Source of the DNA: an uncultured Acetatifactor sp.
GTDB lineage: Bacteria > Bacillota > Clostridia > Lachnospirales > Lachnospiraceae
Assembly (NCBI GenBank): GCA_910580225.1
Contig: CAJTXE010000016.1
Location: 20,762 to 84,761 of the forward strand
Length of the DNA: 64,000 nt
Direction of reading: 5' to 3'
The position numbers were made by a program, and so were the translations under genes. Shown piece after piece: positions 41,378 to 51,527 of the stretch (positions within the stretch are counted from its first letter, which is position 1; every line of letters begins with the position of its first letter). The notes beneath the pieces were generated by a model. It was not told the DNA's origin, made no database searches, and saw nothing but the letters and a program-made list of their open reading frames with translations.

Positions 41378-43936
41378 ATGCAGGATGATATTTTTGATAA
41401 AGGGTCGGAGCTGGATAAGATAGAGGAAGTGGACTTAAAAGAAAAAATGGAGTCCTTCTATATTGATTATTCCATGAGTGTCATAGCTTCCAGGGCGCTT
41501 CCGGATGTGAGGGACGGATTAAAGCCTGTTCAGCGGCGTGTGCTCTATTCCATGATTGAACTGAATAATGGTCCGGATAAACCACATCGTAAAAGTGCCC
41601 GTATCGTCGGTGATACTATGGGTAAATATCATCCCCATGGAGATAGTTCTATCTATGGAGCGTTGGTGAATATGGCCCAGGAATGGTCTACCAGATATCC
41701 CTTAGTAGACGGTCACGGGAATTTTGGTTCCATGGACGGAGACGGAGCCGCCGCCATGCGTTATACAGAGGCAAGACTTTCCAAAATTTCCATGGAGCTG
41801 CTGGCGGATATTAATAAAGATACGGTAGATTTTACACCAAATTTCGATGATACGGAGAAGGAACCGGTAGTTCTGCCAAGCCGTTACCCCAATCTTCTGG
41901 TGAATGGTACCACAGGCATAGCAGTTGGCATGGCCACCAACATTCCGCCTCATAATCTCAGAGAAATTGTTGCTGCCATTGTAAAAATGATTGATAACCG
42001 GGTGAACGAGAACAGGGATACATCCATAGACGAGATTCTTCCTATCGTGAAAGCGCCTGATTTTCCTACAGGCGGTGTCATACTGGGGACCAGAGGTTGT
42101 TCAGAAGCTTACAGAACAGGCCGGGGCAAAGTGATCGTCAGAGCTGTGACCAATATTGAGAATTTGCCCAATGGGAAGAGTCAGATCATTGCCACGGAAC
42201 TTCCCTACATGGTAAACAAGGCAAATTTGATCATAAAAATAGCAGAATTGGTGAAGCTGAAAAAAATTGACGGTATTACGGATATTCGTGACGAGTCCAA
42301 CAGAGAAGGTATCCGGGTGGTAATTGAACTGAGGAAGGATGCCAATGCCAACGTGATTCTGAATCAGCTGTATAAGCATACTCAGCTGCAGGATACTTTC
42401 GGTGTCATTATGCTGGCACTGGTAGGGCAGCAGCCGAAAATCATGAATCTTCTGGAGATGCTGAAGCATTATATCCGGCACCAGGAGGAAGTGGTTACCC
42501 GAAGGACGAAATATGATCTGAATAAGGCGGAGGAGAGAGATCATATTTTACAGGGATTGCTGAAAGCGCTTGATTTCATCGATGAAGTGATCTCTATTAT
42601 CCGCAGCAGTCAGAATCCTCAGATGGCAAAGGAAAGGCTGATGGAGCGTTTTGAGCTTTCAGAAGCCCAGGCTCAGGCTATTGTGGATATGCGTCTGCGT
42701 GCCCTTACCGGTCTGGAGCGGGAGAAGCTGGAAAATGAGCATATGGAACTGCAGAAAAGAATCACGGAATTAAAGATGATATTAGGGGATGAAAATCTGC
42801 TGCTTGGTGTGATACGCACAGAAATTCTGGCAATTTCCGAGAAATACGGAGATGACAGAAGAAGTAAGATCGGCTATGATGAGTCCGATATTTCCATGGA
42901 AGACATGATTCCAAATGAAAATACTGTGATTGCGCTGACCAACCTGGGTTATATCAAGCGTATGACGGTGGATAATTTTAAGGCACAGAACCGAGGTGGA
43001 AAGGGTATCAAGGGAATGCAGACAATCGATGATGATTTCATAGAGGATCTGCTGATGACGACTACCCATCATTATCTGAATTTTTTTACCAGCCTGGGAA
43101 GGGTGTATAGATTGAAGGCTTATGAAGTTCCGGAGGCGGGCAGGACAGCCAGAGGAACGGCCATTGTGAATATTCTTCAGCTGGCGCCTGAAGAAAAGAT
43201 CACTGCCATGATTCCGATCCGGGAATACGATGATCACAAAGACCTCTTTATGGTAACAAAGAAAGGTATTGTGAAGAAGACATCATTGATGGAATTTTCC
43301 AATATTCGGAAGAAAGGACTGGCTGCCATCAGCCTAAAGGATGACGATGAGCTGATAGAGGTGAAGGTAACCGAAAAGGACAGCGAGATTTTCCTGGTAA
43401 CGAAGCAGGGAATGTGTATTCGTTTCAAGGAGACAGATGTGCGGGCCACCGGCAGAAGCTCTATGGGTGTTATCGGCATGAATCTGTCTGACGGTGATGA
43501 GATCATCGGTATGCAGCTTCAGAGTCAGGGGGATTCTCTGCTGATTGTATCCGAGAACGGCATGGGTAAGAGAACTTACATGAATGAGTTTAATGTGCAG
43601 AACCGGGGCGGAAAAGGCATCAAATGTTATAAGATTACCGAGAAGACCGGAAGTGTTTTGGGTGTAAAGGCCGTGACGGATGAAAATGAAATCATGATGA
43701 TCACGACAGAAGGCATTATCATACAGCTGCGGATGCAGGATATCTCCACCTTAGGACGAATTACTTCGGGAGTAAAGATGATGGATCTGGAAGATGGTAT
43801 CAAGATTGCAAAGATTGCCAAAGTACGGGAGAAAATATCCAACGGTGAACAGGAATTCGATAATCTGGAAGATGCCATTGAGAGTGTGGAAGAGGAAATA
43901 CAGGATGAAGGTATGCAGGATCAGGGGTTATTATAA
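41378..43936 (+). CDS. gyrA: DNA gyrase subunit A
   Basis: An 852-residue protein with the breakage-reunion domain, including catalytic Tyr129 in AAMRYTEARL, and a C-terminal beta-pinwheel with a GyrA-box (QNRGGKGIKG) and a second similar copy (QNRGGKGIKC). An acidic tail ends the protein. In the quinolone-resistance region HPHGDSSIYG the Ser that matters in E. coli (Ser83) is present at 90, while the position of Asp87 is Gly94. It cuts and rejoins DNA with GyrB. Confidence 0.97.
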   Translation: MQDDIFDKGSELDKIEEVDLKEKMESFYIDYSMSVIASRALPDVRDGLKPVQRRVLYSMIELNNGPDKPHRKSARIVGDTMGKYHPHGDSSIYGALVNMAQEWSTRYPLVDGHGNFGSMDGDGAAAMRYTEARLSKISMELLADINKDTVDFTPNFDDTEKEPVVLPSRYPNLLVNGTTGIAVGMATNIPPHNLREIVAAIVKMIDNRVNENRDTSIDEILPIVKAPDFPTGGVILGTRGCSEAYRTGRGKVIVRAVTNIENLPNGKSQIIATELPYMVNKANLIIKIAELVKLKKIDGITDIRDESNREGIRVVIELRKDANANVILNQLYKHTQLQDTFGVIMLALVGQQPKIMNLLEMLKHYIRHQEEVVTRRTKYDLNKAEERDHILQGLLKALDFIDEVISIIRSSQNPQMAKERLMERFELSEAQAQAIVDMRLRALTGLEREKLENEHMELQKRITELKMILGDENLLLGVIRTEILAISEKYGDDRRSKIGYDESDISMEDMIPNENTVIALTNLGYIKRMTVDNFKAQNRGGKGIKGMQTIDDDFIEDLLMTTTHHYLNFFTSLGRVYRLKAYEVPEAGRTARGTAIVNILQLAPEEKITAMIPIREYDDHKDLFMVTKKGIVKKTSLMEFSNIRKKGLAAISLKDDDELIEVKVTEKDSEIFLVTKQGMCIRFKETDVRATGRSSMGVIGMNLSDGDEIIGMQLQSQGDSLLIVSENGMGKRTYMNEFNVQNRGGKGIKCYKITEKTGSVLGVKAVTDENEIMMITTEGIIIQLRMQDISTLGRITSGVKMMDLEDGIKIAKIAKVREKISNGEQEFDNLEDAIESVEEEIQDEGMQDQGLL

Positions 43937-43983
43937 TTTGTATAATCTGCCGAAAATTATGGAAAAAATTTGTTGATTTGGTC

Positions 43984-44011
43984 TTGCTTATTTTGTGGGA
44001 TATGATAAAAT
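43984..44011 (+). promoter_or_regulatory. candidate promoter of the GH38-GH2 genes
   Basis: TTGCTT (43984-43989), a 16-nt spacer and TAAAAT (44006-44011). An alternative pairing is TTGGTC with TATGAT a few bases upstream. It lies about 118 nt before the GH38 start. No clear terminator follows gyrA. Confidence 0.45.
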
Positions 44012-44128
44012 AGCGCGTAACGATGAGAAGAGGATAATGAAAAGAAGAGACGCGTAAAGAAGCGAATAAAAACTCAAAACGAATCCATAATAAAAAAGGC
44101 TTAGGAGGTTAGCCGAAAAGGAGGAGCA

Positions 44129-47100
44129 ATGCATTTTTTAGACAAGAGAATTAAAGTCATCTGCGATGAGCTGAGAAGGCTGCAGAGAAAGCAGAAATTT
44201 CCGGTGACTGACTGGAAATACAAGGAGGGCAACTACATACACCCTCAGGATGCGGAAGCGGCCGGTGAAGAGTGGAAGGATTTCGACGGAAAGACCATGT
44301 ATTGGTACGGACCGGACCGCCACTACTGGTTTAAGACGGTGTATAAGGTACCACAGGAGATGGACGGCAAGAGACTTTGGGTATATGTTATGACAAATAT
44401 TAATGAGTGGGATGACGCTAAGAATCCCCAATTTCTTCTGTTTGTCAATGGCGTAGCCACTCAGGGAATCGATATGAACCACAGGGAAGTATTTCTTCGG
44501 GAGAAGGCTGTGGCAGGAGAGGAGATTGTTCTGGAACTCCAGGCTTATACGGGAACATTGCATGACGAGTTTAAGCTGGTGGCGAATATGTGTGAGATGG
44601 ATGAACAGATTACAAAGCTGTATTATGATCTGTGGGTTCCTCTTGTGGCGTTCCCCAGAATGGATGAGGATGATAAGAACCGGAAAGATATTGAGAACAT
44701 TTTGAACAATACCATTAATTTCCTGGATCTGCGGACTCCTTATTCGGATGCTTTCTATGAGAGTCTGAAGAAGGCATCAGATTATATTGATCAGGCCCTG
44801 TATTCCGATATGGCAGGATATCAGGATGTGATTGCTACCTGTATCGGGCATACCCATATTGATGTGGCCTGGTGGTGGACAGTGGAACAGACAAGGGAGA
44901 AAACTGCCAGAAGCTTTGCTACGGTGCTGAAACTGATGGAGGAATATCCCAACTACAAATTTATGTCCAGTCAGCCTCAGCTCTATGCCTTTTTAAAGGA
45001 GCGTTATCCGGAGCTTTATGCTCAGGTGAAAGAAAGAGTAAAGGAAAATCGTTGGGAGCCGGAAGGGGGCATGTGGGTGGAATCGGACACCAACCTGACC
45101 TCAGGAGAATCCTTAGTTCGTCAATTTATGCACGGCAAAAAGTTTTTCAAGGATGAGTTCGGTGTGGATAACCGGATTTTATGGCTGCCGGATGTGTTCG
45201 GTTACACAGGTGCCCTGCCTCAGATCATGAAGAAGTGCGGTATCGACTACTTTATGACCACAAAGCTGGCGTGGAACCAGTTTAATAAGGTTCCCTATGA
45301 TACGATGAGATGGAGAGGAATTGACGGAACGGAAGTGCTGACTCACCTGATTACTACCCTGGATGTGGGACAGCCTGTTAAGAATTTCTTTACCACTTAT
45401 AACGGAAGGCTGCATCCGGACTCCATCATGGGCGGATGGATGCGTTACCAGAATAAAGACATTAACAATGACATCCTCATCAGTTACGGTTATGGAGACG
45501 GCGGCGGCGGCCCTACCAGGGAGATGATTGAGACATCTATCCGTATGGAGAAGGGGGTAAAGGGAATCCCTAAGGTACGGCAGGAATTTGCAGGTGTGTT
45601 CTTTGACGAACTCAATGAGAGAGTAAAGGACAATAAAAGACTTCCTGTATGGGAAGGTGAGCTTTATTTTGAATATCACAGAGGTACCCTGACTTCCATG
45701 GGCCGCAACAAGCGTTCCAACCGGAAGACAGAGCTTGGTTTGATGGATCTGGAACTGCTGTCCGTATTGGCCCAGGATAAACTGGCTTATCCTGTGGAGG
45801 AATTGGATAGTATGTGGAAAAGGACTCTGATCAACCAGTTCCATGATATTCTGCCTGGATCTTCCATTCATCAGGTATATGAGGTAACCAAAGAAGAGTA
45901 TGCTCAGATCAAGGAAGAAATGGATAAGCTGTCGGAAGAAAGAATCCATGCATTGTCAGGAGACGGCGAATCCGTGATGGTGATGAATACAACCGGACAG
46001 ATGAGAGACGATGTGGCATATCTGGGAGACTGTGATGCAGATTATCTGTCAGATAACAGCGGAAATCAGTATCCTGTTCAGAAGACAGCGGACGGCGCTG
46101 TGGCATTTGTGAAAGAGATTCCTTCCAAGGGCTACCGCAGATTCCGGAAAGGTGTGTATGGAGAGGGAAAAGGAGAAGAATCAAAAGTATTTACTTTGGT
46201 AGATGAGAATACTTTGGAGACACCTTATTATATTGTACACCTGGATGCAAATGGAGAGTTTGACAGGCTTTATGACAAGGAAAATGAGAGGGAAATCGTA
46301 CAGCCCGGTAAGACACTGAATCATATGTGTATGTATGAAGATAAGCCCATTTATTATGATAACTGGGATATCGATATTTTCTATACGGAAAAGAGCTGGC
46401 CTGTGAGCAATGTGGAGAGTATGAAGTGGACGGAAGTGGGAAGTGTCCGGGCAGTTCTGGAGATTACCAGAAAGGAAAGCAAATCCGCCATAACTCAGAA
46501 AATTATCTTCTATGCGGATCAGAAGAGAATCGAGTTCCAGACCCATGTGGACTGGAAGGAGCATCAGACGCTGTTGAAAGTGCATTTCCCTGTGGCTGTG
46601 CATACGGATGAAGCGACTTTTGACGTACAGTTTGGTAACCTGACCAGAAAGGTGCATACAAATACAAGCTGGGATGTGGCAAGATTTGAGAGCTGCGGCC
46701 AGAAGTGGATTGATCTATCCGAAGGTCATTATGGTGTGAGCCTGTTAAATGACTGCAAGTACGGACATTCTGTGAAGGACAGCAATATGGCTCTTACTTT
46801 GATTAAGTCAGGTATCGAGCCGAATCCTGTGACGGACCAGGAAGAGCATGATTTCACGTATGCTCTGTATCCTCATGCAGAGAACTGGAGAGCGGCAGGT
46901 ACTGTAGCAGAGGCTTATAAGCTGAATCAGCCTTTGCTGATAAATGGTCATTCGGACAACAATGGAAAGGATAGTTTCAGCTTCGCCTCTGTGAATGCCG
47001 GAAATGTGATTCTGGAAACGGTGAAGAAAGCCGAGGACGGAAACGGAACGATTCTTCGTATGTATGAATCCGAAAATGCATTGACCAAAGCAAAGATTAC

Positions 47101-47233
47101 CATAGATGCGGACTTTACGAAGGCATATGTATGTAATCTGCTGGAAGAGAATGAAGCAGAAGCGGAAGTAAATGGCAGAGAAGTCTCCCTAGTGCTGAAG
47201 CCTTATGAAGTGGTGACTGTGAAGCTTGTGTAA
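44129..47233 (+). CDS. GH38 alpha-mannosidase, cytoplasmic
   Basis: A 1034-residue enzyme of normal length for the bacterial GH38 group. A beta-rich N-terminal region (residues 1-230) precedes the catalytic barrel. Zinc ligands are expected at the His243-x-Asp245 motif in GHTHIDVAWWW, and the nucleophile is Asp355 in LWLPDVFGYTG. The following helical bundle (LINQFHDILPGSSIHQVYEVT) and C-terminal beta domains are present. It removes alpha-linked mannose from glycans and has no signal peptide. ATG at 44129 follows AAGGAGGAG. It is the first gene after gyrA and is followed by a GH2 gene in the same direction. This fits trimming of imported high-mannose or complex N-glycans before GH130, though related enzymes also act on other alpha-mannosides. 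Confidence 0.92.
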   Translation: MHFLDKRIKVICDELRRLQRKQKFPVTDWKYKEGNYIHPQDAEAAGEEWKDFDGKTMYWYGPDRHYWFKTVYKVPQEMDGKRLWVYVMTNINEWDDAKNPQFLLFVNGVATQGIDMNHREVFLREKAVAGEEIVLELQAYTGTLHDEFKLVANMCEMDEQITKLYYDLWVPLVAFPRMDEDDKNRKDIENILNNTINFLDLRTPYSDAFYESLKKASDYIDQALYSDMAGYQDVIATCIGHTHIDVAWWWTVEQTREKTARSFATVLKLMEEYPNYKFMSSQPQLYAFLKERYPELYAQVKERVKENRWEPEGGMWVESDTNLTSGESLVRQFMHGKKFFKDEFGVDNRILWLPDVFGYTGALPQIMKKCGIDYFMTTKLAWNQFNKVPYDTMRWRGIDGTEVLTHLITTLDVGQPVKNFFTTYNGRLHPDSIMGGWMRYQNKDINNDILISYGYGDGGGGPTREMIETSIRMEKGVKGIPKVRQEFAGVFFDELNERVKDNKRLPVWEGELYFEYHRGTLTSMGRNKRSNRKTELGLMDLELLSVLAQDKLAYPVEELDSMWKRTLINQFHDILPGSSIHQVYEVTKEEYAQIKEEMDKLSEERIHALSGDGESVMVMNTTGQMRDDVAYLGDCDADYLSDNSGNQYPVQKTADGAVAFVKEIPSKGYRRFRKGVYGEGKGEESKVFTLVDENTLETPYYIVHLDANGEFDRLYDKENEREIVQPGKTLNHMCMYEDKPIYYDNWDIDIFYTEKSWPVSNVESMKWTEVGSVRAVLEITRKESKSAITQKIIFYADQKRIEFQTHVDWKEHQTLLKVHFPVAVHTDEATFDVQFGNLTRKVHTNTSWDVARFESCGQKWIDLSEGHYGVSLLNDCKYGHSVKDSNMALTLIKSGIEPNPVTDQEEHDFTYALYPHAENWRAAGTVAEAYKLNQPLLINGHSDNNGKDSFSFASVNAGNVILETVKKAEDGNGTILRMYESENALTKAKITIDADFTKAYVCNLLEENEAEAEVNGREVSLVLKPYEVVTVKLV

Positions 47234-47353
47234 ATGAATCGAGTGATTTTAAGAGCATACAGATCGTGCAGGAGGAGTTGTCACTTAGAAAGAATATCGG
47301 GAATCAATTGTGGCAGCTCCTTTCTGAATCATTTGTAGAGGTAACTGAAAGAG

Positions 47354-47394
47354 TCATTGCATTGGTTTCACTCATGAAACAGGTGCTGCAATGA
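47354..47394. other. hairpin upstream of the GH2 gene
   Basis: TCATTGCA (47354-47361) and TGCAATGA (47387-47394) enclose a second pair GTTTCA/TGAAAC (47365-47370, 47375-47380) with a CTCA loop, giving an interrupted stem of about 14 bp. It lies 34 bp before the GH2 ATG in the 195-bp gap after GH38. There is no clean U run, so it may be a partial terminator or an mRNA-processing or stability element that sets GH2 level relative to GH38. Confidence 0.45.
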
Positions 47395-47428
47395 TATATT
47401 CTTTAAAAAGAAAGATATAGGTAAAGCT

Positions 47429-50400
47429 ATGATCGTACCAAGACATTATGAGAATTTAAAAGTGCTGCATGAGAATACCATGCCTGACAGATCTTATTAT
47501 ATTCCTGCAGGCAGAAGAATGGATAATTTAGTGGAGCACAGGGAAGAATCTGATCGCTTTATGCTGTTAAACGGAAATTGGGATTTCCGATATTATGACA
47601 GTATTTATGATGTACAGGAAGAATTCTACGGGGAAACTTATGCGGAAAACGGAGACTGGAAACAGATTCCAGTACCTTCTGTCTGGCAGATGCATGGTTA
47701 TGACAGACAGCAGTATACCAATGTGCGGTATCCTTATCCGCTGGACCCGCCCTATGTGCCTCAGGAGAATCCCTGTGGTGCTTACAGGTATTCTTTCCAA
47801 TGGCACAAAGATGAGGCTGCGCCAAGGACTTTCCTGAATTTCGAAGGAGTGGATTCCTGCTTTTATGTATGGCTCAACGGCCGGTATGTAGGTTACAGCC
47901 AGGTATCTCATGCCACCAGTGAGTTTGATGTAACTTCTTTCTTAAAGGAAGGTGACAATCTGCTGGCAGTTCTGGTTCTGAAATGGTGTGATGGAAGTTA
48001 TCTGGAGGATCAGGATAAATTCCGTATGAGCGGTATTTTCAGAGATGTGTACCTGCTGAACCGTCCGGAAGATTGTGTATATGATTATTTTGTGAAGACC
48101 AATTTAAATCTGGACACAAAAGAAGCAGAGGTGGAGATTACTTTTTCCTATCTGGATAAAGAGCTTCCTATACATATATCCATAGAAGATGCGGAGGGAA
48201 ATACAGTTGCAGAGGCGGAGAGCGGCAGCCATGCAGTATTGTCTCTGCAAAACGGACATTTGTGGAATGCGGAGGATCCCTATCTCTATACTTTGATTAT
48301 CAAGACAGCACAGGAAGTCATTGTAGAACGTCTGGGTCTGAGAAAAGTGGAGATAAGAGATGCAGTTCTGTATTATAATGGAGAAAAAATAAAGCTCCAT
48401 GGTGTAAACCGTCATGACAGCGATCCTGTGACAGGATTTGTGATCAGCCTGGAACAGATGCATCGGGATCTGAAGCTGATGAAGGAATACAATGTAAATG
48501 GAATCCGTACCAGTCATTATCCCAATGCACCTCAGTTCTATCAGCTTTGTGATGAATATGGCTTCTATGTGATGGACGAAGCTGACAATGAAAGTCATGG
48601 TACAGAATGTGGTCATGGACAGACATATGAGGACAGTGCTGTCTGGATTGCAGATAACCCGGATTTCACAGAAGCTACGGTAGACCGTACAATGAAGTGT
48701 GTTATTCGGGATAAAAACAGGCCATGTGTTTTCAGCTGGTCTATGGGAAATGAATGCGGCTATGGCTGTACTTTTGAAGAAGCGCTGAAATGGACAAAAT
48801 CATATGATGATACTCGTATTACTCACTATGAGAATGCTTATCACAGACCTTCGAATAAGGAATATGATTATTCCAACCTGGATTTGTACAGTACAATGTA
48901 TACCAGTGTTCAGGGAATGGAAGCTTATTTTGCCTCTTCTGAAGATGTGGATAGTGATCACAAATATGCTGCTGTTGCAAAAAGGCCTTCTTATCTGTGT
49001 GAATATTGTCATGCCATGGGTAACGGGCCGGGAAATCTGGAGGATTATTTCCAGATATTCCAGAAATATGATAAGGCCTGCGGCGGAATGGTCTGGGAGT
49101 GGTGTGACCATGCTATTGATAAAGGCTGTAATGCAGAAGGCAGGAAAATGTACTATTATGGAGGCGATCACGGCGAATTTCCTCATGATGACAATTTCTG
49201 TATGGATGGACTGGTATATCCGGACCGCAGACCTCATACAGGATTGATGGAATTTGGTAATGTATTTCGTCCTGCCAGGGTAGTTTCCTTTGATTCTGTT
49301 TCCGGAATTGTCAGAATCCATAACTATATGGACTTTACAAATCTTAAGGATTATTGCAGTGTTTCCTGGGAAGTAAGTTGTGACGGTGTAAAGATGGCAG
49401 GAGGTGTGGTGGAATCTGCACTGTTGAATATTCCTGCTCACGGAGAAGGGGAGATCAGACTGGAAAATCTTCCTGCGTTGGAAGGAAGGAGTTACCTGAA
49501 GTTAACTTGGATTCTGAAAGAAGACAAAGGCGTATTGTCTGCAGGAAAGGTTCTTGGATTTGATGAAATAATGCTTTCCGCAGCAGATACTCCATGTGTT
49601 CTGACAAAACAGCTCCTGAAAAAACCGGAAGAAGCTTCGGCAGCAGAGCTCTGTGTGAAGGAGAACGATCGTTATCTCACTGTGGAATCAGACAGATTCT
49701 GCTATGTGTACAACAAGCTGACAGGAATTTTTGATCGGATGGTAAACGGTAACAGGAATTTACTGGAGAGGCCCATGGAATATAATATCTGGAGAGCACC
49801 TACAGACAATGACCGGAATATCCGACATGAGTGGGAAGCTGTACAGTATAACCATCCTGTCACCAGAAGTTATGAAACCTCATACAGCAAAGGTACAGAG
49901 AAGAACAGAGAGTATGTGGAAATCAGCAGTGATGTATCTCTGGCTCCCATCTACAGACAGAAAATTCTGGACATTCATGCAGTATGGCGTGTATGGGCGG
50001 ATGGAAGTCTGGATGTATCTCTGCATGTGAAGAAGAATGAGAAGTTCCCCAGACTGCCTAGATTCGGTGTCCGTATGATGCTTCCGAAAGATATGGTAAA
50101 AGTGCAGTATTATGGTTTGGGTCCGGTAGAAAGTTATGCGGATAAATGTCGTGCTTCCTGGCATGGAAGATTTGAAGAGACAGTAGATTCTCTGCATGAA
50201 GATTATATCTTCCCTCAGGAGAATGGAAGCCACTGCGATGTGAGCTATGTGATGGTTGGAGAAGGAGACAGGGAGATTTCCGTAGTATCCGAAAAACCGT
50301 TTTCTTTCAATGCTTCCCGTTATACTCAGGAAGAGCTGACACAGAAGGCTCATAATTTTGAACTGGTTCCAAGTCCTTATACCGTTCTTTGTATTGATTT

Positions 50401-50515
50401 TACGCAAGATGGAATCGGGTCTAACAGCTGTGGTCCTGGACCGGAGGAACAGTATCAGTTTAAAGAGAATGAATTTACCTTTGCATTTGGTGTGCGTATG
50501 GGTGCTTTGAAATAA
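47429..50515 (+). CDS. GH2 beta-galactosidase (LacZ type), cytoplasmic
   Basis: A 1028-residue enzyme with the full five-domain LacZ layout: sugar-binding domain (residues of about 50-215), immunoglobulin-like domain, TIM barrel with acid/base Glu442 in WSMGNECGYG and nucleophile Glu525 in YLCEYCHAMGNG, a second immunoglobulin-like domain, and a C-terminal beta-galactosidase small-chain domain (YNIWRAPTDND, YYGLGPVESYADK). It removes terminal beta-galactose; no signal peptide is seen. The ribosome site AGGTAAAG is weak. With GH38 upstream and GH20/sulfatase on the left arm it would complete removal of the antenna sugars Gal and GlcNAc. Lactose or other galactosides are equally possible substrates. 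Confidence 0.93.
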   Translation: MIVPRHYENLKVLHENTMPDRSYYIPAGRRMDNLVEHREESDRFMLLNGNWDFRYYDSIYDVQEEFYGETYAENGDWKQIPVPSVWQMHGYDRQQYTNVRYPYPLDPPYVPQENPCGAYRYSFQWHKDEAAPRTFLNFEGVDSCFYVWLNGRYVGYSQVSHATSEFDVTSFLKEGDNLLAVLVLKWCDGSYLEDQDKFRMSGIFRDVYLLNRPEDCVYDYFVKTNLNLDTKEAEVEITFSYLDKELPIHISIEDAEGNTVAEAESGSHAVLSLQNGHLWNAEDPYLYTLIIKTAQEVIVERLGLRKVEIRDAVLYYNGEKIKLHGVNRHDSDPVTGFVISLEQMHRDLKLMKEYNVNGIRTSHYPNAPQFYQLCDEYGFYVMDEADNESHGTECGHGQTYEDSAVWIADNPDFTEATVDRTMKCVIRDKNRPCVFSWSMGNECGYGCTFEEALKWTKSYDDTRITHYENAYHRPSNKEYDYSNLDLYSTMYTSVQGMEAYFASSEDVDSDHKYAAVAKRPSYLCEYCHAMGNGPGNLEDYFQIFQKYDKACGGMVWEWCDHAIDKGCNAEGRKMYYYGGDHGEFPHDDNFCMDGLVYPDRRPHTGLMEFGNVFRPARVVSFDSVSGIVRIHNYMDFTNLKDYCSVSWEVSCDGVKMAGGVVESALLNIPAHGEGEIRLENLPALEGRSYLKLTWILKEDKGVLSAGKVLGFDEIMLSAADTPCVLTKQLLKKPEEASAAELCVKENDRYLTVESDRFCYVYNKLTGIFDRMVNGNRNLLERPMEYNIWRAPTDNDRNIRHEWEAVQYNHPVTRSYETSYSKGTEKNREYVEISSDVSLAPIYRQKILDIHAVWRVWADGSLDVSLHVKKNEKFPRLPRFGVRMMLPKDMVKVQYYGLGPVESYADKCRASWHGRFEETVDSLHEDYIFPQENGSHCDVSYVMVGEGDREISVVSEKPFSFNASRYTQEELTQKAHNFELVPSPYTVLCIDFTQDGIGSNSCGPGPEEQYQFKENEFTFAFGVRMGALK

Positions 50516-50536
50516 TTGAAGTAAAAAAGTCAGTGT

Positions 50537-50570
50537 AAAAACCGGCATTGAGAAATCAGTGCCGGTTTTT
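50537..50570. terminator. bidirectional rho-independent terminator
   Basis: AAAACCGGCA and TGCCGGTTTTT form a 10-bp stem with a 12-nt loop between the convergent GH2 gene (plus) and the YitT-family gene (minus), with A/T runs on both sides. Confidence 0.88.
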
Positions 50571-50621
50571 AGATATGCTCTAATTATTTTGTCCTTGAAA
50601 CAGACGAAAAAGTTAATTGTT

Positions 50622-51488
50622 TTATTTAGGCAGCAGATGTTTTTCATAATTACCCTGTACGGACACATTGTCTCCGAATATGGCAAATGCATTGGGTTCC
50701 ACTTGTTCCAGTCGTTTTTTCAGCAGATTGGCTTCATATTTTGAAATGACTGTGAAGACAATAGATACATCATTTTTCGTGTAGGCGCCTTTTCCGTCCC
50801 AGAGAGTGGCGGAGTGGTGCATGCCATGGATAAAGGAAATCACATCGTCTTCTTTATGCGTAAATATCAATACCTGTGTATTGATATTCTGGGAATGTAG
50901 TTTATCCGTAGCCAAAGAATAGATAACGGAATAAATCAGGGAGTAGATTACGATTGAAATGTTATACATGAAAGCACAGCAGCCAAAAACAAAAATATTG
51001 ACCAGGATACCGATTTTTCCTACACTGAAGGCAGGATTAATGCCGGTGAGGTACATACCCAGGATATCCTGTCCGCCGCCGGAACCTCCATTGATTAGTG
51101 TAAGAGCCGTTCCTGCACCGCAGATCATGCCTCCGATCAGGGCTGCCGTAAGGGTATCTTCAATCAGAGGTTTTACAGGTGCTTGAATGATCGTCAGGAA
51201 GATTGTCATGGAGGTGACACATATAATACTGCTCCAGAAAAAGGATTTTCCCAATTTCTTATATGCCAGAATAAACAGCGGAATATTGATAATATAGTAT
51301 GCGATACCTGCAATATCAATATTGCCTACATTCAGCTGCAGAAAGCTGACAAAAAAGGTACGAATCAGCTGACCGATTCCCATAAAGCCGCCGCTGTAAA
51401 GTCCCAGGGGAACAATGAAAATATTCATGCCGACAGCATAGATCACAGTGCCGGCAATTGCGTAAATTAATCTTTTCTTTGATTTCAT
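50622..51488 (-). CDS. YitT-family membrane protein (DUF161 + DUF2179)
   Basis: A 288-residue protein with five or six membrane segments in residues 1-195 (including GGSGGGQDILGMYLTG, a family hallmark) and a soluble C-terminal DUF2179 domain (LHSQNINTQVLIFTHKEDDV, FTVISKYEANLLKKRLEQ). The family is common in Firmicutes, and its transport or sensing role is not established. The gene lies 39 bp downstream of the proline racemase gene on the same strand and may be co-transcribed with it, which would hint at a role in proline or amino-acid use, but this is only positional. Confidence 0.88.
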   Translation of the reverse strand: MKSKKRLIYAIAGTVIYAVGMNIFIVPLGLYSGGFMGIGQLIRTFFVSFLQLNVGNIDIAGIAYYIINIPLFILAYKKLGKSFFWSSIICVTSMTIFLTIIQAPVKPLIEDTLTAALIGGMICGAGTALTLINGGSGGGQDILGMYLTGINPAFSVGKIGILVNIFVFGCCAFMYNISIVIYSLIYSVIYSLATDKLHSQNINTQVLIFTHKEDDVISFIHGMHHSATLWDGKGAYTKNDVSIVFTVISKYEANLLKKRLEQVEPNAFAIFGDNVSVQGNYEKHLLPK

Positions 51489-51527
51489 GTTTGTGTGTAC
51501 CTCGTTATTTATTGTGTTTTGGAATCG

